Positions 20,238 to 30,758 of a DNA stretch of 64,000 bases are shown here, in pieces. The stretch is from Pedobacter sp. GTDB taxonomy: Bacteria; Bacteroidota; Bacteroidia; Sphingobacteriales; Sphingobacteriaceae. The notes below the pieces were generated by a model. The model saw only the letters and a list, made by a program, of their open reading frames with translations, did not search any database and had not been told where the DNA came from. The number at the start of each line of letters is the position of its first letter. The stretch's first letter is position 1. The stretch lies in assembly GCA_025351765.1 (NCBI GenBank), contig JANXVH010000002.1, positions 1-64,000 of the forward strand, written 5' to 3'. Both the position numbers and the translations under genes were made by a program.

Positions 20238-23200
20238 ATGAGAGATTTTTACAGGATATTTTTTGTTTTGCTGCTGTGCTTTTTTTTGCCGGCAGTGCTT
20301 ATGGCGCAGGGCATCACGGGCCTGGTGCAAGAACCCGGCGGATTGCCGGTTGCCGGCGTGAAGGTAGGGGTGAAGGGTAAACAGACCCAGGTACTGACCG
20401 GTACAGACGGACACTTCAGGTTGTCCGCAGCGCGGTTGGACACGCTGTATTTTGAAAAAGTGGGTTACCTGTCCAAGGCGGTGGTGGTGCATGACGAACG
20501 CAGCTTTAAGATCACCCTACGCCTGGTGGTGCAGGAAATGGAGGAAGTGAAAGTGGTATCCAACGGCTACCAGTCGCTACCCCTGGAAAAGGCCACCGGC
20601 TCGTATGAGCAGGTCGGCAAAGACCTGCTGAATCGGTCGGTAGGTACCGACGTACTCGGCCGGCTGGAAGGGGTGAGCAGTATTTTGTTTGACAAGCGAA
20701 TCGGGCAATCGAATACGCTGGTGATCCGGGGCAAGAGCACGCTGTTCGCCAACTCGGCGCCGCTGGTCGTGTTGGATAATTTTCCGTACGAGGGCGACAT
20801 CAATAATATAAACCCCAATGATGTGGAGAGTATTACGATTCTGAAAGATGCTTCGGCGGCGGCGATTTGGGGTGTGAGGGCCAGTAACGGGGTAATCGTG
20901 GTGACAACAAAAAAAGGGGCGAGGAATAAGCCCATGGCTGTCAGCTTCAACGCGAGTGTGACGGTGGCGGCAAAGCCCGACCTGTTTTATCTGCCCCGGA
21001 TGTCCTCTGCGGATTTTTCGGGCCTGGAAAAGCAGCTGTTCGCAAAAGGGTTTTACGCCGATGACGAGAATGCTTACAATTACCTGCCTATCTCCCCGGT
21101 GGTGGAAACACTGATCGCACAGCGGGACGGTAAGATCAGTGTTGCGCAGGCGGATGCGCAGGTGGCGGCTATCGGCGGCCACGATGTACGCACTGACCTG
21201 CAAAAATACTGGTACCGCCAGGCGGTGAACCAGCAATACGCGCTGAGCTTGAGTGGCGGCTCCGATAAGGCGGCCTACCTGTTCTCAGCGGGTTATGACT
21301 ATAACCTGAGCGCGTTGAGCGGTACGTACCGCAGGCTGAATCTGCGCTCGGACAATAGTTTTTATTTGACGGAGCGGCTGCAGCTGGATGTGGGCGCTTA
21401 CCTGACCAGCAGCAGGACGGTAGCGGGGCGAGATGATTATACTTCTTTGCGGACCAGCGACGACAAGGGGCTGTTGCCCTACGAAGAATTGGCAGACGCG
21501 CAGGGCAAGCCGCTGGCTGTATTGAAGGATTACCGGAGGTCGTTCGTGACGGCTTCAGAAGCGCTGGGCTTTCAGAACTGGAATTATGAACCGCTGGAGG
21601 ACTACAAGCAGGTGAGTAACCGCTCGGACCAGCTGGATATCCTGCTGAATACGGCGCTGAAATATAAGATATGGAAAGGCCTGAACGCCGAGCTACGTTA
21701 TCAACTGGAGAATTCGCAGGCGCAAGGCGACCTGCTGTATGGCAAAGACAGCTATTATGCCCGTAACCTGGTGAATCAGTATACGCAGCAAAACCCGGAT
21801 GGCACGCTGACGCTGCCGATACCGGTGGGTGGGATCTTCGACAGTTCGGACGACCGCCTGCTGGCCCATAGCTTCCGGGGGCAGCTGAACTACAGCCTGG
21901 AACAGGGCAAAAGCGCGCTGACCGCCCTGGCCGGCTACGAATACCGGAGCAATAATACGCGTGACCGTAATTCGCGGGACTACGGCTATAACGCGGATAC
22001 TCAAACGGCGCTGCCGGTAGATTATGTGACCAGCTTCCTGCTGTCCAATTATTCCTATTACATTGATTATACGATTCCTTACCCGAACCAGTACAGCACT
22101 TTACAGAACAACAATCTGAGCTATTTCGCCAATGCGGCTTATGCCTATGACCGCCGTTACAGCATCTCGGCCAGTGCACGCAAGGACGAATCGAACCTGT
22201 TCGGTGTGAACGCCAACCAGAAAGGAGTTCCGTTATATTCCGTTGGCGCGGGCTGGACGCTGAGCAACGAGGCGTTTTATAAGTTATCCTGGCTGCCCTA
22301 TCTCAAGTTACGGGCAAGCTATGGTTACAGCGGCAACGTGGACAATACACTTGCGGCCCAGGCCACTATTCGCTACGTAGGGCAAAGCCCGCTGGGCAGG
22401 CAGACCTATGCAGACCTGTTCAATCCGCCAAATCCGGACCTGGGTTGGGAGAAGACAGGTATTGTCAACGTGGGACTTGATTTTGGTTCAAAGAACAATG
22501 TATTATCGGGCTCCGTGGAATATTATCGCAAAAAGAGCCATGACCTGGTGGGCTACCAGCCGCTGGACCAGACGACTGGTGTACTGAACCCTGCGACTAA
22601 CCTGTTCCAGTACAAGGGGAACGTGGCCTCAATGAAAGGTCACGGACTGGAGCTGAGCCTCCACAGCAATAACCTGCGTGGCGCTTTTAAATGGCAGACA
22701 GATCTGCTGCTGAACTATGCGCAAAATACCGTAACCCAATATTACCAGTACAGTGATAATGCATCGGCCTATGTAGCCAATGCCTATTCGGTCGCGCCCA
22801 TCGTGGGTAAGCCGCTGTACGCTATCCTGACTTACAAATGGGCGGGACTGGATCCGGCGAACGGCAATCCACGTGGATATGTCAACGGGCAAATAAGTTC
22901 GGACTATTCTGCGATACTAAGCGCTACTAAAGTGAGCGACCTGCAATACAGCGGGCCGGCGGTGCCGGAAACGTACGGCTACCTGAGGAATACGCTAAGC
23001 TACAGGGGCGTTTCCTTGTCGGTCAATATTTCTTATAAACTCGGGTATTATTTTATCAGGCCTGCAATCAATTATAGCGCCCTGCTGAACAGTTGGGACA
23101 CGTCGACGGGCGATTACGCGCGGCGCTGGCAGGTGCCTGGTGATGAAAAGCGGACCAGCGTGCCCTCGCTTGTTTACCCTTCCGACAGCCAGCGCGACCA

Positions 23201-23447
23201 GTTTTACCAGCAATCGGCGGCTAACGTGGAAAAAGGGGACCATATCCGGTTACAGGATATGCGCCTGAGCTATGATGCCGACCGTCAACACTGGCATGGC
23301 CTTCCGCTGAAGCATGTACAGGTGTACCTCTACGCTACCAACCTGGGGCTGATCTGGAAAGCGACCAGGGCCTCGCTTGATCCGGATTACCCTTCATCGG
23401 TGCGGCCACCGCACACGGTAGCCATAGGCATTAGCGGCAACTTTTAA
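20238..23447 (+). CDS. SusC/RagA family TonB-linked outer-membrane protein
   Basis: Carboxypeptidase regulatory-like N-terminus, plug domain NDVESITILKDASAAAIWGVRASNGVIVVTTKKG, C-terminal barrel. Confidence 0.95.
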   Translation: MRDFYRIFFVLLLCFFLPAVLMAQGITGLVQEPGGLPVAGVKVGVKGKQTQVLTGTDGHFRLSAARLDTLYFEKVGYLSKAVVVHDERSFKITLRLVVQEMEEVKVVSNGYQSLPLEKATGSYEQVGKDLLNRSVGTDVLGRLEGVSSILFDKRIGQSNTLVIRGKSTLFANSAPLVVLDNFPYEGDINNINPNDVESITILKDASAAAIWGVRASNGVIVVTTKKGARNKPMAVSFNASVTVAAKPDLFYLPRMSSADFSGLEKQLFAKGFYADDENAYNYLPISPVVETLIAQRDGKISVAQADAQVAAIGGHDVRTDLQKYWYRQAVNQQYALSLSGGSDKAAYLFSAGYDYNLSALSGTYRRLNLRSDNSFYLTERLQLDVGAYLTSSRTVAGRDDYTSLRTSDDKGLLPYEELADAQGKPLAVLKDYRRSFVTASEALGFQNWNYEPLEDYKQVSNRSDQLDILLNTALKYKIWKGLNAELRYQLENSQAQGDLLYGKDSYYARNLVNQYTQQNPDGTLTLPIPVGGIFDSSDDRLLAHSFRGQLNYSLEQGKSALTALAGYEYRSNNTRDRNSRDYGYNADTQTALPVDYVTSFLLSNYSYYIDYTIPYPNQYSTLQNNNLSYFANAAYAYDRRYSISASARKDESNLFGVNANQKGVPLYSVGAGWTLSNEAFYKLSWLPYLKLRASYGYSGNVDNTLAAQATIRYVGQSPLGRQTYADLFNPPNPDLGWEKTGIVNVGLDFGSKNNVLSGSVEYYRKKSHDLVGYQPLDQTTGVLNPATNLFQYKGNVASMKGHGLELSLHSNNLRGAFKWQTDLLLNYAQNTVTQYYQYSDNASAYVANAYSVAPIVGKPLYAILTYKWAGLDPANGNPRGYVNGQISSDYSAILSATKVSDLQYSGPAVPETYGYLRNTLSYRGVSLSVNISYKLGYYFIRPAINYSALLNSWDTSTGDYARRWQVPGDEKRTSVPSLVYPSDSQRDQFYQQSAANVEKGDHIRLQDMRLSYDADRQHWHGLPLKHVQVYLYATNLGLIWKATRASLDPDYPSSVRPPHTVAIGISGNF

Positions 23448-23452
23448 TAAGA

Positions 23453-24820
23453 ATGATGATGAAAAAGATACAGATGAAAGAGTTAAAGGTATATCTCGGA
23501 GCTATCCTGTTTTTAACGGTAATAGTCTCCTGTAGGAAACAGCTGGATGTGAAACCTTCCTCCTCGCTGGAGGTGCCGGCATCGGCGGTTGATTTCCAGG
23601 CGCTGATGGATAATACGTCAAAAATTTCGCAGGTATGGCCCTATGCGGGCATCGCGGGCGGCGATGAGAGTTTTGTGACAACGGATACCTGGCTGGCCGC
23701 GAAAGTCACAGAGCGTAACGCCTATGTCTGGGATCGTAATGTGTTCAACGACCTGGACAGGAACGATTGGTCGCTTCCTTACAGTGTAATATATTATGCC
23801 AACGTAGTATTGGAAGGCGCAGCCAAAAATGGTCAATCTCCAGGAGACTGGAATAATATCAGGGGTCAGGCTTCTTTTTTAAGGGGATATGCCTATTACC
23901 AGCTGGCCCAGGAGTTTTGCAAGGCTTATGACCCGGCGACGGCGGCGACGGATGCGGGGCTGGTGCTGCGGGAGAGTTCGGATCTGAATGTGAAATCTGT
24001 CCGTTCGAGCGTGGCACAGACTTATGCGCGGATGATCGCTGACCTGTCGGCGGCGGCGCCTTTGCTGCCGTTAGTGGCTGTTGTGAAAACCCGTCCATGC
24101 CGGGCGGCGGCCTATGCCATGCTGGCGCGTACCTATTTGTCTATGGGCGTGTATGAAAAGGCAGGCCTTTACGCCGATTCGAGCTTGCGGCTGACCGGAA
24201 TACTGATCGACTATAACAAAGTCAATGCCGGGTCAAGAGCGACTTTCGCTCGTTTTAACGACGAGGTTTTGTTTCATACGACCAGTTTCCCGACGGCGAT
24301 GCTGTTGCCACCTAAACTGATGGTGGACAGCAACCTGTATGCCTTATACGAGGCAGGTGACCTGCGCAAGACGCTGTTCTTTAAACCACAGCCGGGCACC
24401 AGCTGGTTTACTTTCAACGGCAGCTATGACGGGACGGTGATCCTGTTTAACGGGCCGGCCAGCGACGAGATGTACCTGGTGCGGGCGGAATCGGAAGCGC
24501 GCGGAGGCAATTTGACCGCCGCCTTGACCGACCTGAATGGATTGAGGAAGAAAAGGTATGCGAGCGCTGATTACCAGCCGCTGGCTGCGGGGAATGAGGA
24601 AACAGTTTTATCCTGGATATTATTGGAAAGGAGGCGGGAACTGTTATTTAGGGGATTGCGCTGGACGGACCTGCGCCGGCTGAACAGGGAACCGGCTTTG
24701 GCGAAGACATTGAAGAAAACGGTAAACGGCCACTTATATGAGCTGCCGCCGGGTGACGCGCGGTATGTATGGCCGATACCGCAGCAGGTGATCGGTGATA
24801 CGGGTATGGCACAGAACTAA
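23453..24820 (+). CDS. SusD/RagB family nutrient-binding lipoprotein
   Basis: VIVSCRKQLDVKPSSS lipobox, FLRGYAYYQLAQEF, RRRELLFRGLRWTDLRRLNRE; adjacent to SusC. Confidence 0.92.
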   Translation: MMMKKIQMKELKVYLGAILFLTVIVSCRKQLDVKPSSSLEVPASAVDFQALMDNTSKISQVWPYAGIAGGDESFVTTDTWLAAKVTERNAYVWDRNVFNDLDRNDWSLPYSVIYYANVVLEGAAKNGQSPGDWNNIRGQASFLRGYAYYQLAQEFCKAYDPATAATDAGLVLRESSDLNVKSVRSSVAQTYARMIADLSAAAPLLPLVAVVKTRPCRAAAYAMLARTYLSMGVYEKAGLYADSSLRLTGILIDYNKVNAGSRATFARFNDEVLFHTTSFPTAMLLPPKLMVDSNLYALYEAGDLRKTLFFKPQPGTSWFTFNGSYDGTVILFNGPASDEMYLVRAESEARGGNLTAALTDLNGLRKKRYASADYQPLAAGNEETVLSWILLERRRELLFRGLRWTDLRRLNREPALAKTLKKTVNGHLYELPPGDARYVWPIPQQVIGDTGMAQN

Positions 24821-24824
24821 CAGG

Positions 24825-24850
24825 AAAAGGCCGGCGGGTGCCGGCCTTTT
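24825..24850 (+). terminator. rho-independent-like bidirectional terminator
   Basis: AAAAGGCCGGC-GGGT-GCCGGCCTTTT: perfect 11-bp arms with a T tail, between convergent genes. Confidence 0.85.
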
Positions 24851-24877
24851 CGAAGCCACATTCAGCTTCAGCAAAGA

Positions 24878-25162
24878 TCAGGGTTTCAAGTCTTCATGCG
24901 TAATGGTAGACAGGTCCGGCTGGGCAGGATTGGCGGTGCTGCGGTTGGCCTGAACCGCGCAGCGGTTAGATCCTGTGGAACAGGTAGGTTCCAGGGAGCT
25001 GAAGGCGTACTGGGTAGGATCGCCGATCTGTGCCTGGGTGCCGTTAAACTTCCACCAAACGGCGGTTGGTTTGTTACTGGCTTTGGCCACATGGCTGCTG
25101 AACGCGCCGCCGATGCCTAAAACGAAGGCGAGGGCGAAGATGGCTGCTTTTGAATTTTTCAT
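24878..25162 (-). CDS. DUF6520-like small exported protein
   Basis: MKNSKAAIFALAFVLGIGGAFSSHVAKA...; context next to MauE as commonly seen in Bacteroidetes. Confidence 0.6.
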   Translation of the reverse strand: MKNSKAAIFALAFVLGIGGAFSSHVAKASNKPTAVWWKFNGTQAQIGDPTQYAFSSLEPTCSTGSNRCAVQANRSTANPAQPDLSTITHEDLKP

Positions 25163-25282
25163 GGTACTGGGATGCTGTTTTTACTAAAAAGCAAACGAAA
25201 AACTTAAATGATGAATAAAAAAATGTGCTTACTCTTTTCTGCGGGTTTTCAGCTTTCCCCCGTGGGTCGTTATGGATAGGGG

Positions 25283-25717
25283 TCAGGTATGGTCGTGTTG
25301 CTGGTGTTTACGTTCGGTAATATGAAGAGCGATGGCTGTTACGCCGGCGATCATAAACGCCCAGTTGAAGGCCAGGTGTACCGGCCAGGACATGTGTTGC
25401 AGGATACCGCCGCAAGAGCAGGGGACTTTACCCCAGTAGTGTAGCAGGACGAGTGATATATAAGCGGTAAAGACTGCCATCAGCAGGGTTGATAACAGGA
25501 GCCCGGCGAAGCGGGTGCGGTTAAAACAAAGCAACAGGGCAACGATAAGCTCAATGGTCGGGAGGGCGTAAAGCAATACGTCGGCCAGTCTTTGCGAAAA
25601 GGGTTGCAGGTAAAGCTGGCTGCGAAAACGGTCAACATCCATTAGCTTGCTGGCGGCAGCATAAGTAAAAAGCAGGATGAGAAGTATAGGGATAAGGATT
25701 TTAATAAAAGACTTCAT
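25283..25717 (-). CDS. MauE/DoxX-like membrane protein
   Basis: Four TM helices; AASKLMDVDRFRSQLYLQPF and PCSCGGILQHMSW motif. Start at M15 of the ORF. Confidence 0.7.
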   Translation of the reverse strand: MKSFIKILIPILLILLFTYAAASKLMDVDRFRSQLYLQPFSQRLADVLLYALPTIELIVALLLCFNRTRFAGLLLSTLLMAVFTAYISLVLLHYWGKVPCSCGGILQHMSWPVHLAFNWAFMIAGVTAIALHITERKHQQHDHT

Positions 25718-25806
25718 GGTGTTTGTGTTTGATGGAACAAAGGAAGTGAACCCATTCAAGTCAAAACAGTATGAAATAGGTATATACCCATTATAGACGA
25801 ATAGAT

Positions 25807-28800
25807 ATGGATTGCGAAGAACAATATGAGTTTTTGGATACGCTGTTTTTAAGAGCGCCTTTTTACAGCTTTGAGGATTATGCGCTGGAACGCTTGCCGG
25901 AAATACTAGCTGAGATTAATTTTCGCAATGCACTTTGGCTGGCAAGTCCTGATTTTTATAAAGTGTTGGAGGCTAAGGGTTTTTTATTTGATCGGTTGCT
26001 TGATAAGGAGCGTTTTGTGTTGCAGAAGTATTATAACAGGATGTCTTTCCGCCCGGTACCGTTTGGCGCATTTGCGTCTTTTACGGTGCTTGGATGGTCG
26101 GAAACGGGGGTAGTACGGTTGTCCCAACAAAGAGAGACTGTGCTTCATCTGTTGCCTTCCAGGGAATGGCAAACGCAGTTGGACTCCATATCAAAGCAGG
26201 AAGGCCGGGTATCATCGTTCATACCAAACCATACCCTTTACCGGTTCGGAAATTCATTTAGATATGTAAAATCTTTACGTGAGCCATCAGGAAAGCTAAA
26301 TTTTACGTTAGATGCTGTAGCAGCGGAGATACTGAATGTACGTTTGCTGGAATTTTTGCAAAATAGGTTCTTTAATGCGGAAGCTATTATTGCGTTTATG
26401 CAAAGTCATGCAGACTGCTCCATGGAGGAAGCGGTTTCGTATCTGGATTTTTTGATGGAAGAACAAGTTTTGTTAACAAAGGGGGATACTGGTTTAATTG
26501 AAAGCGCTGAGCATCCTGGTAAATCTGCTATTTTTTTGGACCTATTGACTCAAGTGAAACCGTTAGCGCAGTTTTTGTGTAATATAAATAAAGCGGCGGT
26601 AGGTGATCATTCCTTGTCAGCAATTACCGACGAACTGGAAGATCTGTTGCCTGATGTCAGTCAGAGAAAGGATAAAAAGTATTTTTATTCCGCGTTGGAG
26701 CGGCCGTTATTATCGGGCGGGATACAGGAAGGCATCCAGGAGGATATCCAGCGGTCGCTTCGTATGGTCAGTAAATTGGTTAAACCTACCAGATCCGCCG
26801 CGTTAGAAGAATTTATAAAAGTGTTTAAAGAAAAATTCGATCAGCAAAAAGTCCCCTTGTTATTGGCATTGGATCCAGATGCTGGTATTAGTTATGGTGA
26901 TCTTAATGATGTTGTCAGTAGGGGATTACTGGATAACATTGGGTTTCCGGAGAACAATCGGGAAAATCGCCAGCTACATTGGTCGACGGTTCATCAGGTC
27001 TTTTTAAAGGCTTGGCTGATGAATGTTGATAGAAAGCCGTTTGATCCGGTTGTGATTATGGAATCGGACTTGCAAGAATTGACTATTTTAGATGAGCTTG
27101 ATTCCAATCCGCCGTCCATCGCGGTAATGTTCAGGTGTGTAAATGACGGGCTGATCCTGGAAAGTATAGGTGGTGTTTCTGCAACATCACTGATCGGAAG
27201 GTTTTCTGTTTTTAGTGAGGAGGTACATGCGCTATGTATTAAACTGGCAGCGAAAGAAGTTGCGGTAAACCCAGAAGTTCTTTTCGCCGAAATTCACCAG
27301 GTATCTGATGACCATGCGGACAACATTAACAGGAGACGCCAGGTATATGATCATGTTATTCCGGTAAATGTATTTTCTGATAATCATACCAATATTCACT
27401 TAAATGATCTGGTGGTTTCTGTCCGGGGTGACGAATTGATCCTGGAATCTTTGAGCCAGGGTAAGCGGATTATTCCACGTTTACCTACCGCTTATAATTT
27501 TAGCCGGAATAACCTGGCCGTTTTTCGTATACTTTGTGACTTACAATATCAGGGCATACGGGCGAATTTATCTTTTGATCTGGAAAAGCTGTTTCCGGGG
27601 ATGTCCTATTATCCCAGGGTTAAATTTGAAAATACGATCATCAACCCAGCCCGGTGGATGTTGACAAAGGAGGAAGTGATTTTGTTGGTAACCAAACCGG
27701 TTTCCCTGGGCAGACTTCATGTATTCCGGGAACAGCGTGGAATTCCTGCCTGTATTTCTACCGGAACGGGAGATCAGCAATTGGCATTCAACCTGGTCAA
27801 TGACCAGGAAGCGGTGTTTTTTCTCCAATACCTCAATGAGCTAAAGTCTGTAGTATTGCAGGAATATCTATCAGCCGACCGTAAGGTTCTTGTGGGTAAT
27901 AAAGCGTTGGCAGTTCAGGGGATGGCTATACTGGTGAAGAGAAAAGCTGTTTATAAAGGAATTTACCACAGTTGTCATGATTTGCACTCCATTGCAGTCC
28001 GTAGATTTGCGTTGGGTAGCGAATGGTTATATTTAAAGATCTATTGTACGCCGCAGGTAGCAGACCTGCTATTAACAGCTCTTATTAAGCAAGTATTGTT
28101 AATACATCAGGCGCATATATCCTCCTGGTTTTTTATTCGGTATACAGATGCTGATAGTCATCTCCGTTTGCGTATCAAAATAACGGAAGATCATGTGGGC
28201 TTATTGTTGTCTGATTTTCAAAAATTTATTCACCAACAGGATATGGGGAAATCAATCCGGGGATATCATGGAGATACCTATTCAAGGGAGTTGGAACGTT
28301 ATAGTCCAGAACTTATCGAAGAAATAGAAAGTAGTTTTAATGCCGGCAGTGAATTGGTGCTTGCTATTTTAGCTGTCCGTACGGATGATCTTCCAGCAGA
28401 AGGTGAATACTTAATGGCGATGAGTACTATTTACGTGATGGCTTTAAGTTTTATTGATGACAGTCAGATAACCAACTTGTTTTTTAATCAAATGGCTGAT
28501 CGTTTTTTAAAAGAGTTTAAAGGCGGTAAACAATTGAAGATTGATCTGGATAATAAGTACCGGGCTATTAAGGGAGACTTGTCATTATGGCTTAAAGTGG
28601 AGGAGGAAAATAATGCTTTGTATACGTTATTTGGGAAGGAGCTTCATGTTTTATTAGATCAGATACGATCCCTGTCCGCTGCGTCCATGAAGTGGGATGA
28701 GGGAAAACGTTACCAATTAATAGCTGATTTGATTCATATGCAGGTTAACCGATTTTTTTCGTCGAAGCAGCGCCACCATGAAATGGTTATTTATTATTGT

Positions 28801-28860
28801 TTGCAAAAACACGGCGCAACAATAGCCGGCAGGTTAAAACAGAAGGCGAAAGCTATATGA
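25807..28860 (+). CDS. lantibiotic dehydratase (full-length class I LanB-like, with C-terminal thiopeptide-type domain)
   Basis: N-terminal KYYNRMSFRPVPFGAFASFTVLGW...; C-terminal GSEWLYLKIYCTPQVADLLL...HISSWFFIRYTDADSHLRLRIK (SpaB_C-type). Confidence 0.92.
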   Translation: MDCEEQYEFLDTLFLRAPFYSFEDYALERLPEILAEINFRNALWLASPDFYKVLEAKGFLFDRLLDKERFVLQKYYNRMSFRPVPFGAFASFTVLGWSETGVVRLSQQRETVLHLLPSREWQTQLDSISKQEGRVSSFIPNHTLYRFGNSFRYVKSLREPSGKLNFTLDAVAAEILNVRLLEFLQNRFFNAEAIIAFMQSHADCSMEEAVSYLDFLMEEQVLLTKGDTGLIESAEHPGKSAIFLDLLTQVKPLAQFLCNINKAAVGDHSLSAITDELEDLLPDVSQRKDKKYFYSALERPLLSGGIQEGIQEDIQRSLRMVSKLVKPTRSAALEEFIKVFKEKFDQQKVPLLLALDPDAGISYGDLNDVVSRGLLDNIGFPENNRENRQLHWSTVHQVFLKAWLMNVDRKPFDPVVIMESDLQELTILDELDSNPPSIAVMFRCVNDGLILESIGGVSATSLIGRFSVFSEEVHALCIKLAAKEVAVNPEVLFAEIHQVSDDHADNINRRRQVYDHVIPVNVFSDNHTNIHLNDLVVSVRGDELILESLSQGKRIIPRLPTAYNFSRNNLAVFRILCDLQYQGIRANLSFDLEKLFPGMSYYPRVKFENTIINPARWMLTKEEVILLVTKPVSLGRLHVFREQRGIPACISTGTGDQQLAFNLVNDQEAVFFLQYLNELKSVVLQEYLSADRKVLVGNKALAVQGMAILVKRKAVYKGIYHSCHDLHSIAVRRFALGSEWLYLKIYCTPQVADLLLTALIKQVLLIHQAHISSWFFIRYTDADSHLRLRIKITEDHVGLLLSDFQKFIHQQDMGKSIRGYHGDTYSRELERYSPELIEEIESSFNAGSELVLAILAVRTDDLPAEGEYLMAMSTIYVMALSFIDDSQITNLFFNQMADRFLKEFKGGKQLKIDLDNKYRAIKGDLSLWLKVEEENNALYTLFGKELHVLLDQIRSLSAASMKWDEGKRYQLIADLIHMQVNRFFSSKQRHHEMVIYYCLQKHGATIAGRLKQKAKAI

Positions 28861-29587
28861 GGTCCTTTTTATTGCTTAAGATATCAGGGCTTATCTGTTG
28901 GAAGAAATAATCATGATAAGACCTGCCTAAAGGAATGAATACCTGTTTATCCAATTTGACTTGCCCGTTTTCAATAGAGGTGATCCTTTTGGCATTGATG
29001 ATGAAAGATCGGTGTATCCTGATAAACTGATCTTTTGGTAATTTCTCCATCAGCTCGTGAATGGTCAGGTACGTCTTGATACTCTCTTTGTTGACGTTAA
29101 TGTGGATATAATTGAGTTTGCTTTCAATGTAAAGTATATCGTCTATGAGTACCCTGATCAGCTTTCCCCTGACTTCGGTTTTGACAAAAAAGGAGTTAAG
29201 TTCTTTGTTTTCTGGTTTTAACTTCAAAACAAGCTCAGATTTTACTTTCTGCATACACCGGAGAAAACGTTCGTAAGAAAAAGGTTTTAAGAGGTAGTCA
29301 AAGATGTTATTTTCAAAAGCCTCCAGCGCGTACTCTTTATACGATGTCGTAAACACCGTAAGTGAAGCACCGTTAATCAACGGAGCCATTTTTATACCCG
29401 ATATTTCGGGCATGTCTACATCCATTAATACCAGCATGGGTGGAAGATCGCTTGTGATGTAATCAAGTGCCTGAAGCGGATCGGTATAAGTTCCGCTGAG
29501 TTCCAGCCATGGGGTGCGGTTAACGTAGCCTGCAAGGATATCGATGGCATGCTGCTCATCATCGACGATAACGGTAGTTATGATCAT
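28853..29587 (-). CDS. LytTR-family response regulator
   Basis: Receiver TTVIVDDEQHAIDIL..VLMDVDMPEISG plus LytTR domain FFVKTEVRGKLIRVLIDDILYIESKLNYIHINV...FIRIHRSFIIN. Confidence 0.95.
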   Translation of the reverse strand: MIITTVIVDDEQHAIDILAGYVNRTPWLELSGTYTDPLQALDYITSDLPPMLVLMDVDMPEISGIKMAPLINGASLTVFTTSYKEYALEAFENNIFDYLLKPFSYERFLRCMQKVKSELVLKLKPENKELNSFFVKTEVRGKLIRVLIDDILYIESKLNYIHINVNKESIKTYLTIHELMEKLPKDQFIRIHRSFIINAKRITSIENGQVKLDKQVFIPLGRSYHDYFFQQISPDILSNKKDLI

Positions 29588-30657
29588 AGTTTTATATTAA
29601 GTTCTAATTGGAATGTAGTATCATTTTCTGTTTTGATCAAACTGTAATTATCAGGATAGCTATAATTTAAACGTAACCTTATATTTTCAAGCCCCGTGGG
29701 TTTATTTGTAGCAGTTGGAAGTGTTTTTTTATGATTTGAAGAAAAAAAGGAGAAAGTCCTGTTTTCTTTAATTTCAAGTCGGATTACTGCAGGTTGTTTT
29801 AGGTTTCCGTGTTTCAGGACATTTTCGGTTAAGGTCAGCAGGACTAGCGGAATGATTCGGTAATCATCAAAATTTCCTTGAAGAAGTAGTTTCAATACCA
29901 GGGGGAAATTAAAACGATGCTGATTGATGTTAATCAGGTTTTGTAGTTGTTTAATTTCATCCGAAAGCGATATTTTTCCGTCAATGTCCGTATCCTCCAG
30001 GCTAAATCTTAATATATCCGTGAGCAGCAGAACGCAGTCAGCGCCTTTTTCTGAATATTTAGCGACACTACCATAAATAAAATTAAGTGAATTAAATAAC
30101 AAGTGTGGGTTGAGACGCTGCTGTAGATAGGCATTTTGGATTTTGCCCAGTTGTGCTTCCAGCAATGCATTATCCCTGACGATATTAAGTTGCCTGATTT
30201 CTGCATCAACTGCTTTTTTTTGGAATACTGAAATTCGGCTTCCGGCCCAATAAAGCGACGCTAAAGCAGCAAAATAAATGGTCCTGAAAAGATTTAACAT
30301 GCCGACATCTTTGATAGCGATGATTTGAGCGAAAAATGACTTAGAAGTAGGTAATAAAAGATAATCAATGTAGAGTTTTATGATTAACGCAATAGAAATT
30401 TCAAAAAGGAACAATGCGATCGCTTTTACATATTGAGGTTTAGCAGTATTTATGGTCGTCTCCAGGATGCTGAATTGACAATAAAAGATGCCCATGTTTA
30501 ATGCATAATGAAAAAAATAATCACCAAAGGAACGAAGTCGTCCCGTACTAATATAAAAGATGGAAAGTTCGTAGGTAATAAACAATGCCCAGCATAGCGT
30601 ATGACGGAGTATTTTTTTAAAATGTAAATTATATTTATGGTTATAAATTTTAATCAT
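29584..30657 (-). CDS. LytS-like sensor histidine kinase (His_kinase family)
   Basis: Several TM helices, then LQQRLNPHLLFNSLNFIYG...LTENVLKHG; overlaps the response regulator. Confidence 0.93.
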   Translation of the reverse strand: MIKIYNHKYNLHFKKILRHTLCWALFITYELSIFYISTGRLRSFGDYFFHYALNMGIFYCQFSILETTINTAKPQYVKAIALFLFEISIALIIKLYIDYLLLPTSKSFFAQIIAIKDVGMLNLFRTIYFAALASLYWAGSRISVFQKKAVDAEIRQLNIVRDNALLEAQLGKIQNAYLQQRLNPHLLFNSLNFIYGSVAKYSEKGADCVLLLTDILRFSLEDTDIDGKISLSDEIKQLQNLININQHRFNFPLVLKLLLQGNFDDYRIIPLVLLTLTENVLKHGNLKQPAVIRLEIKENRTFSFFSSNHKKTLPTATNKPTGLENIRLRLNYSYPDNYSLIKTENDTTFQLELNIKL

Positions 30658-30758
30658 AACGGGAATAGGGTTGTTTACACATGGAAAGATGCTGTTTATA
30701 TAACGAAATATGATTTTAGAAATATTTAGAATAATATAGTAAGAAATAAATTAAAATC

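Noticed and set aside
21169-22179. 336-aa antisense ORF opposite SusC (also 20567-21236, 21693-22004)
   Set aside because: GC-rich shadow ORFs of the strongly supported SusC gene; no domain-like sequence.
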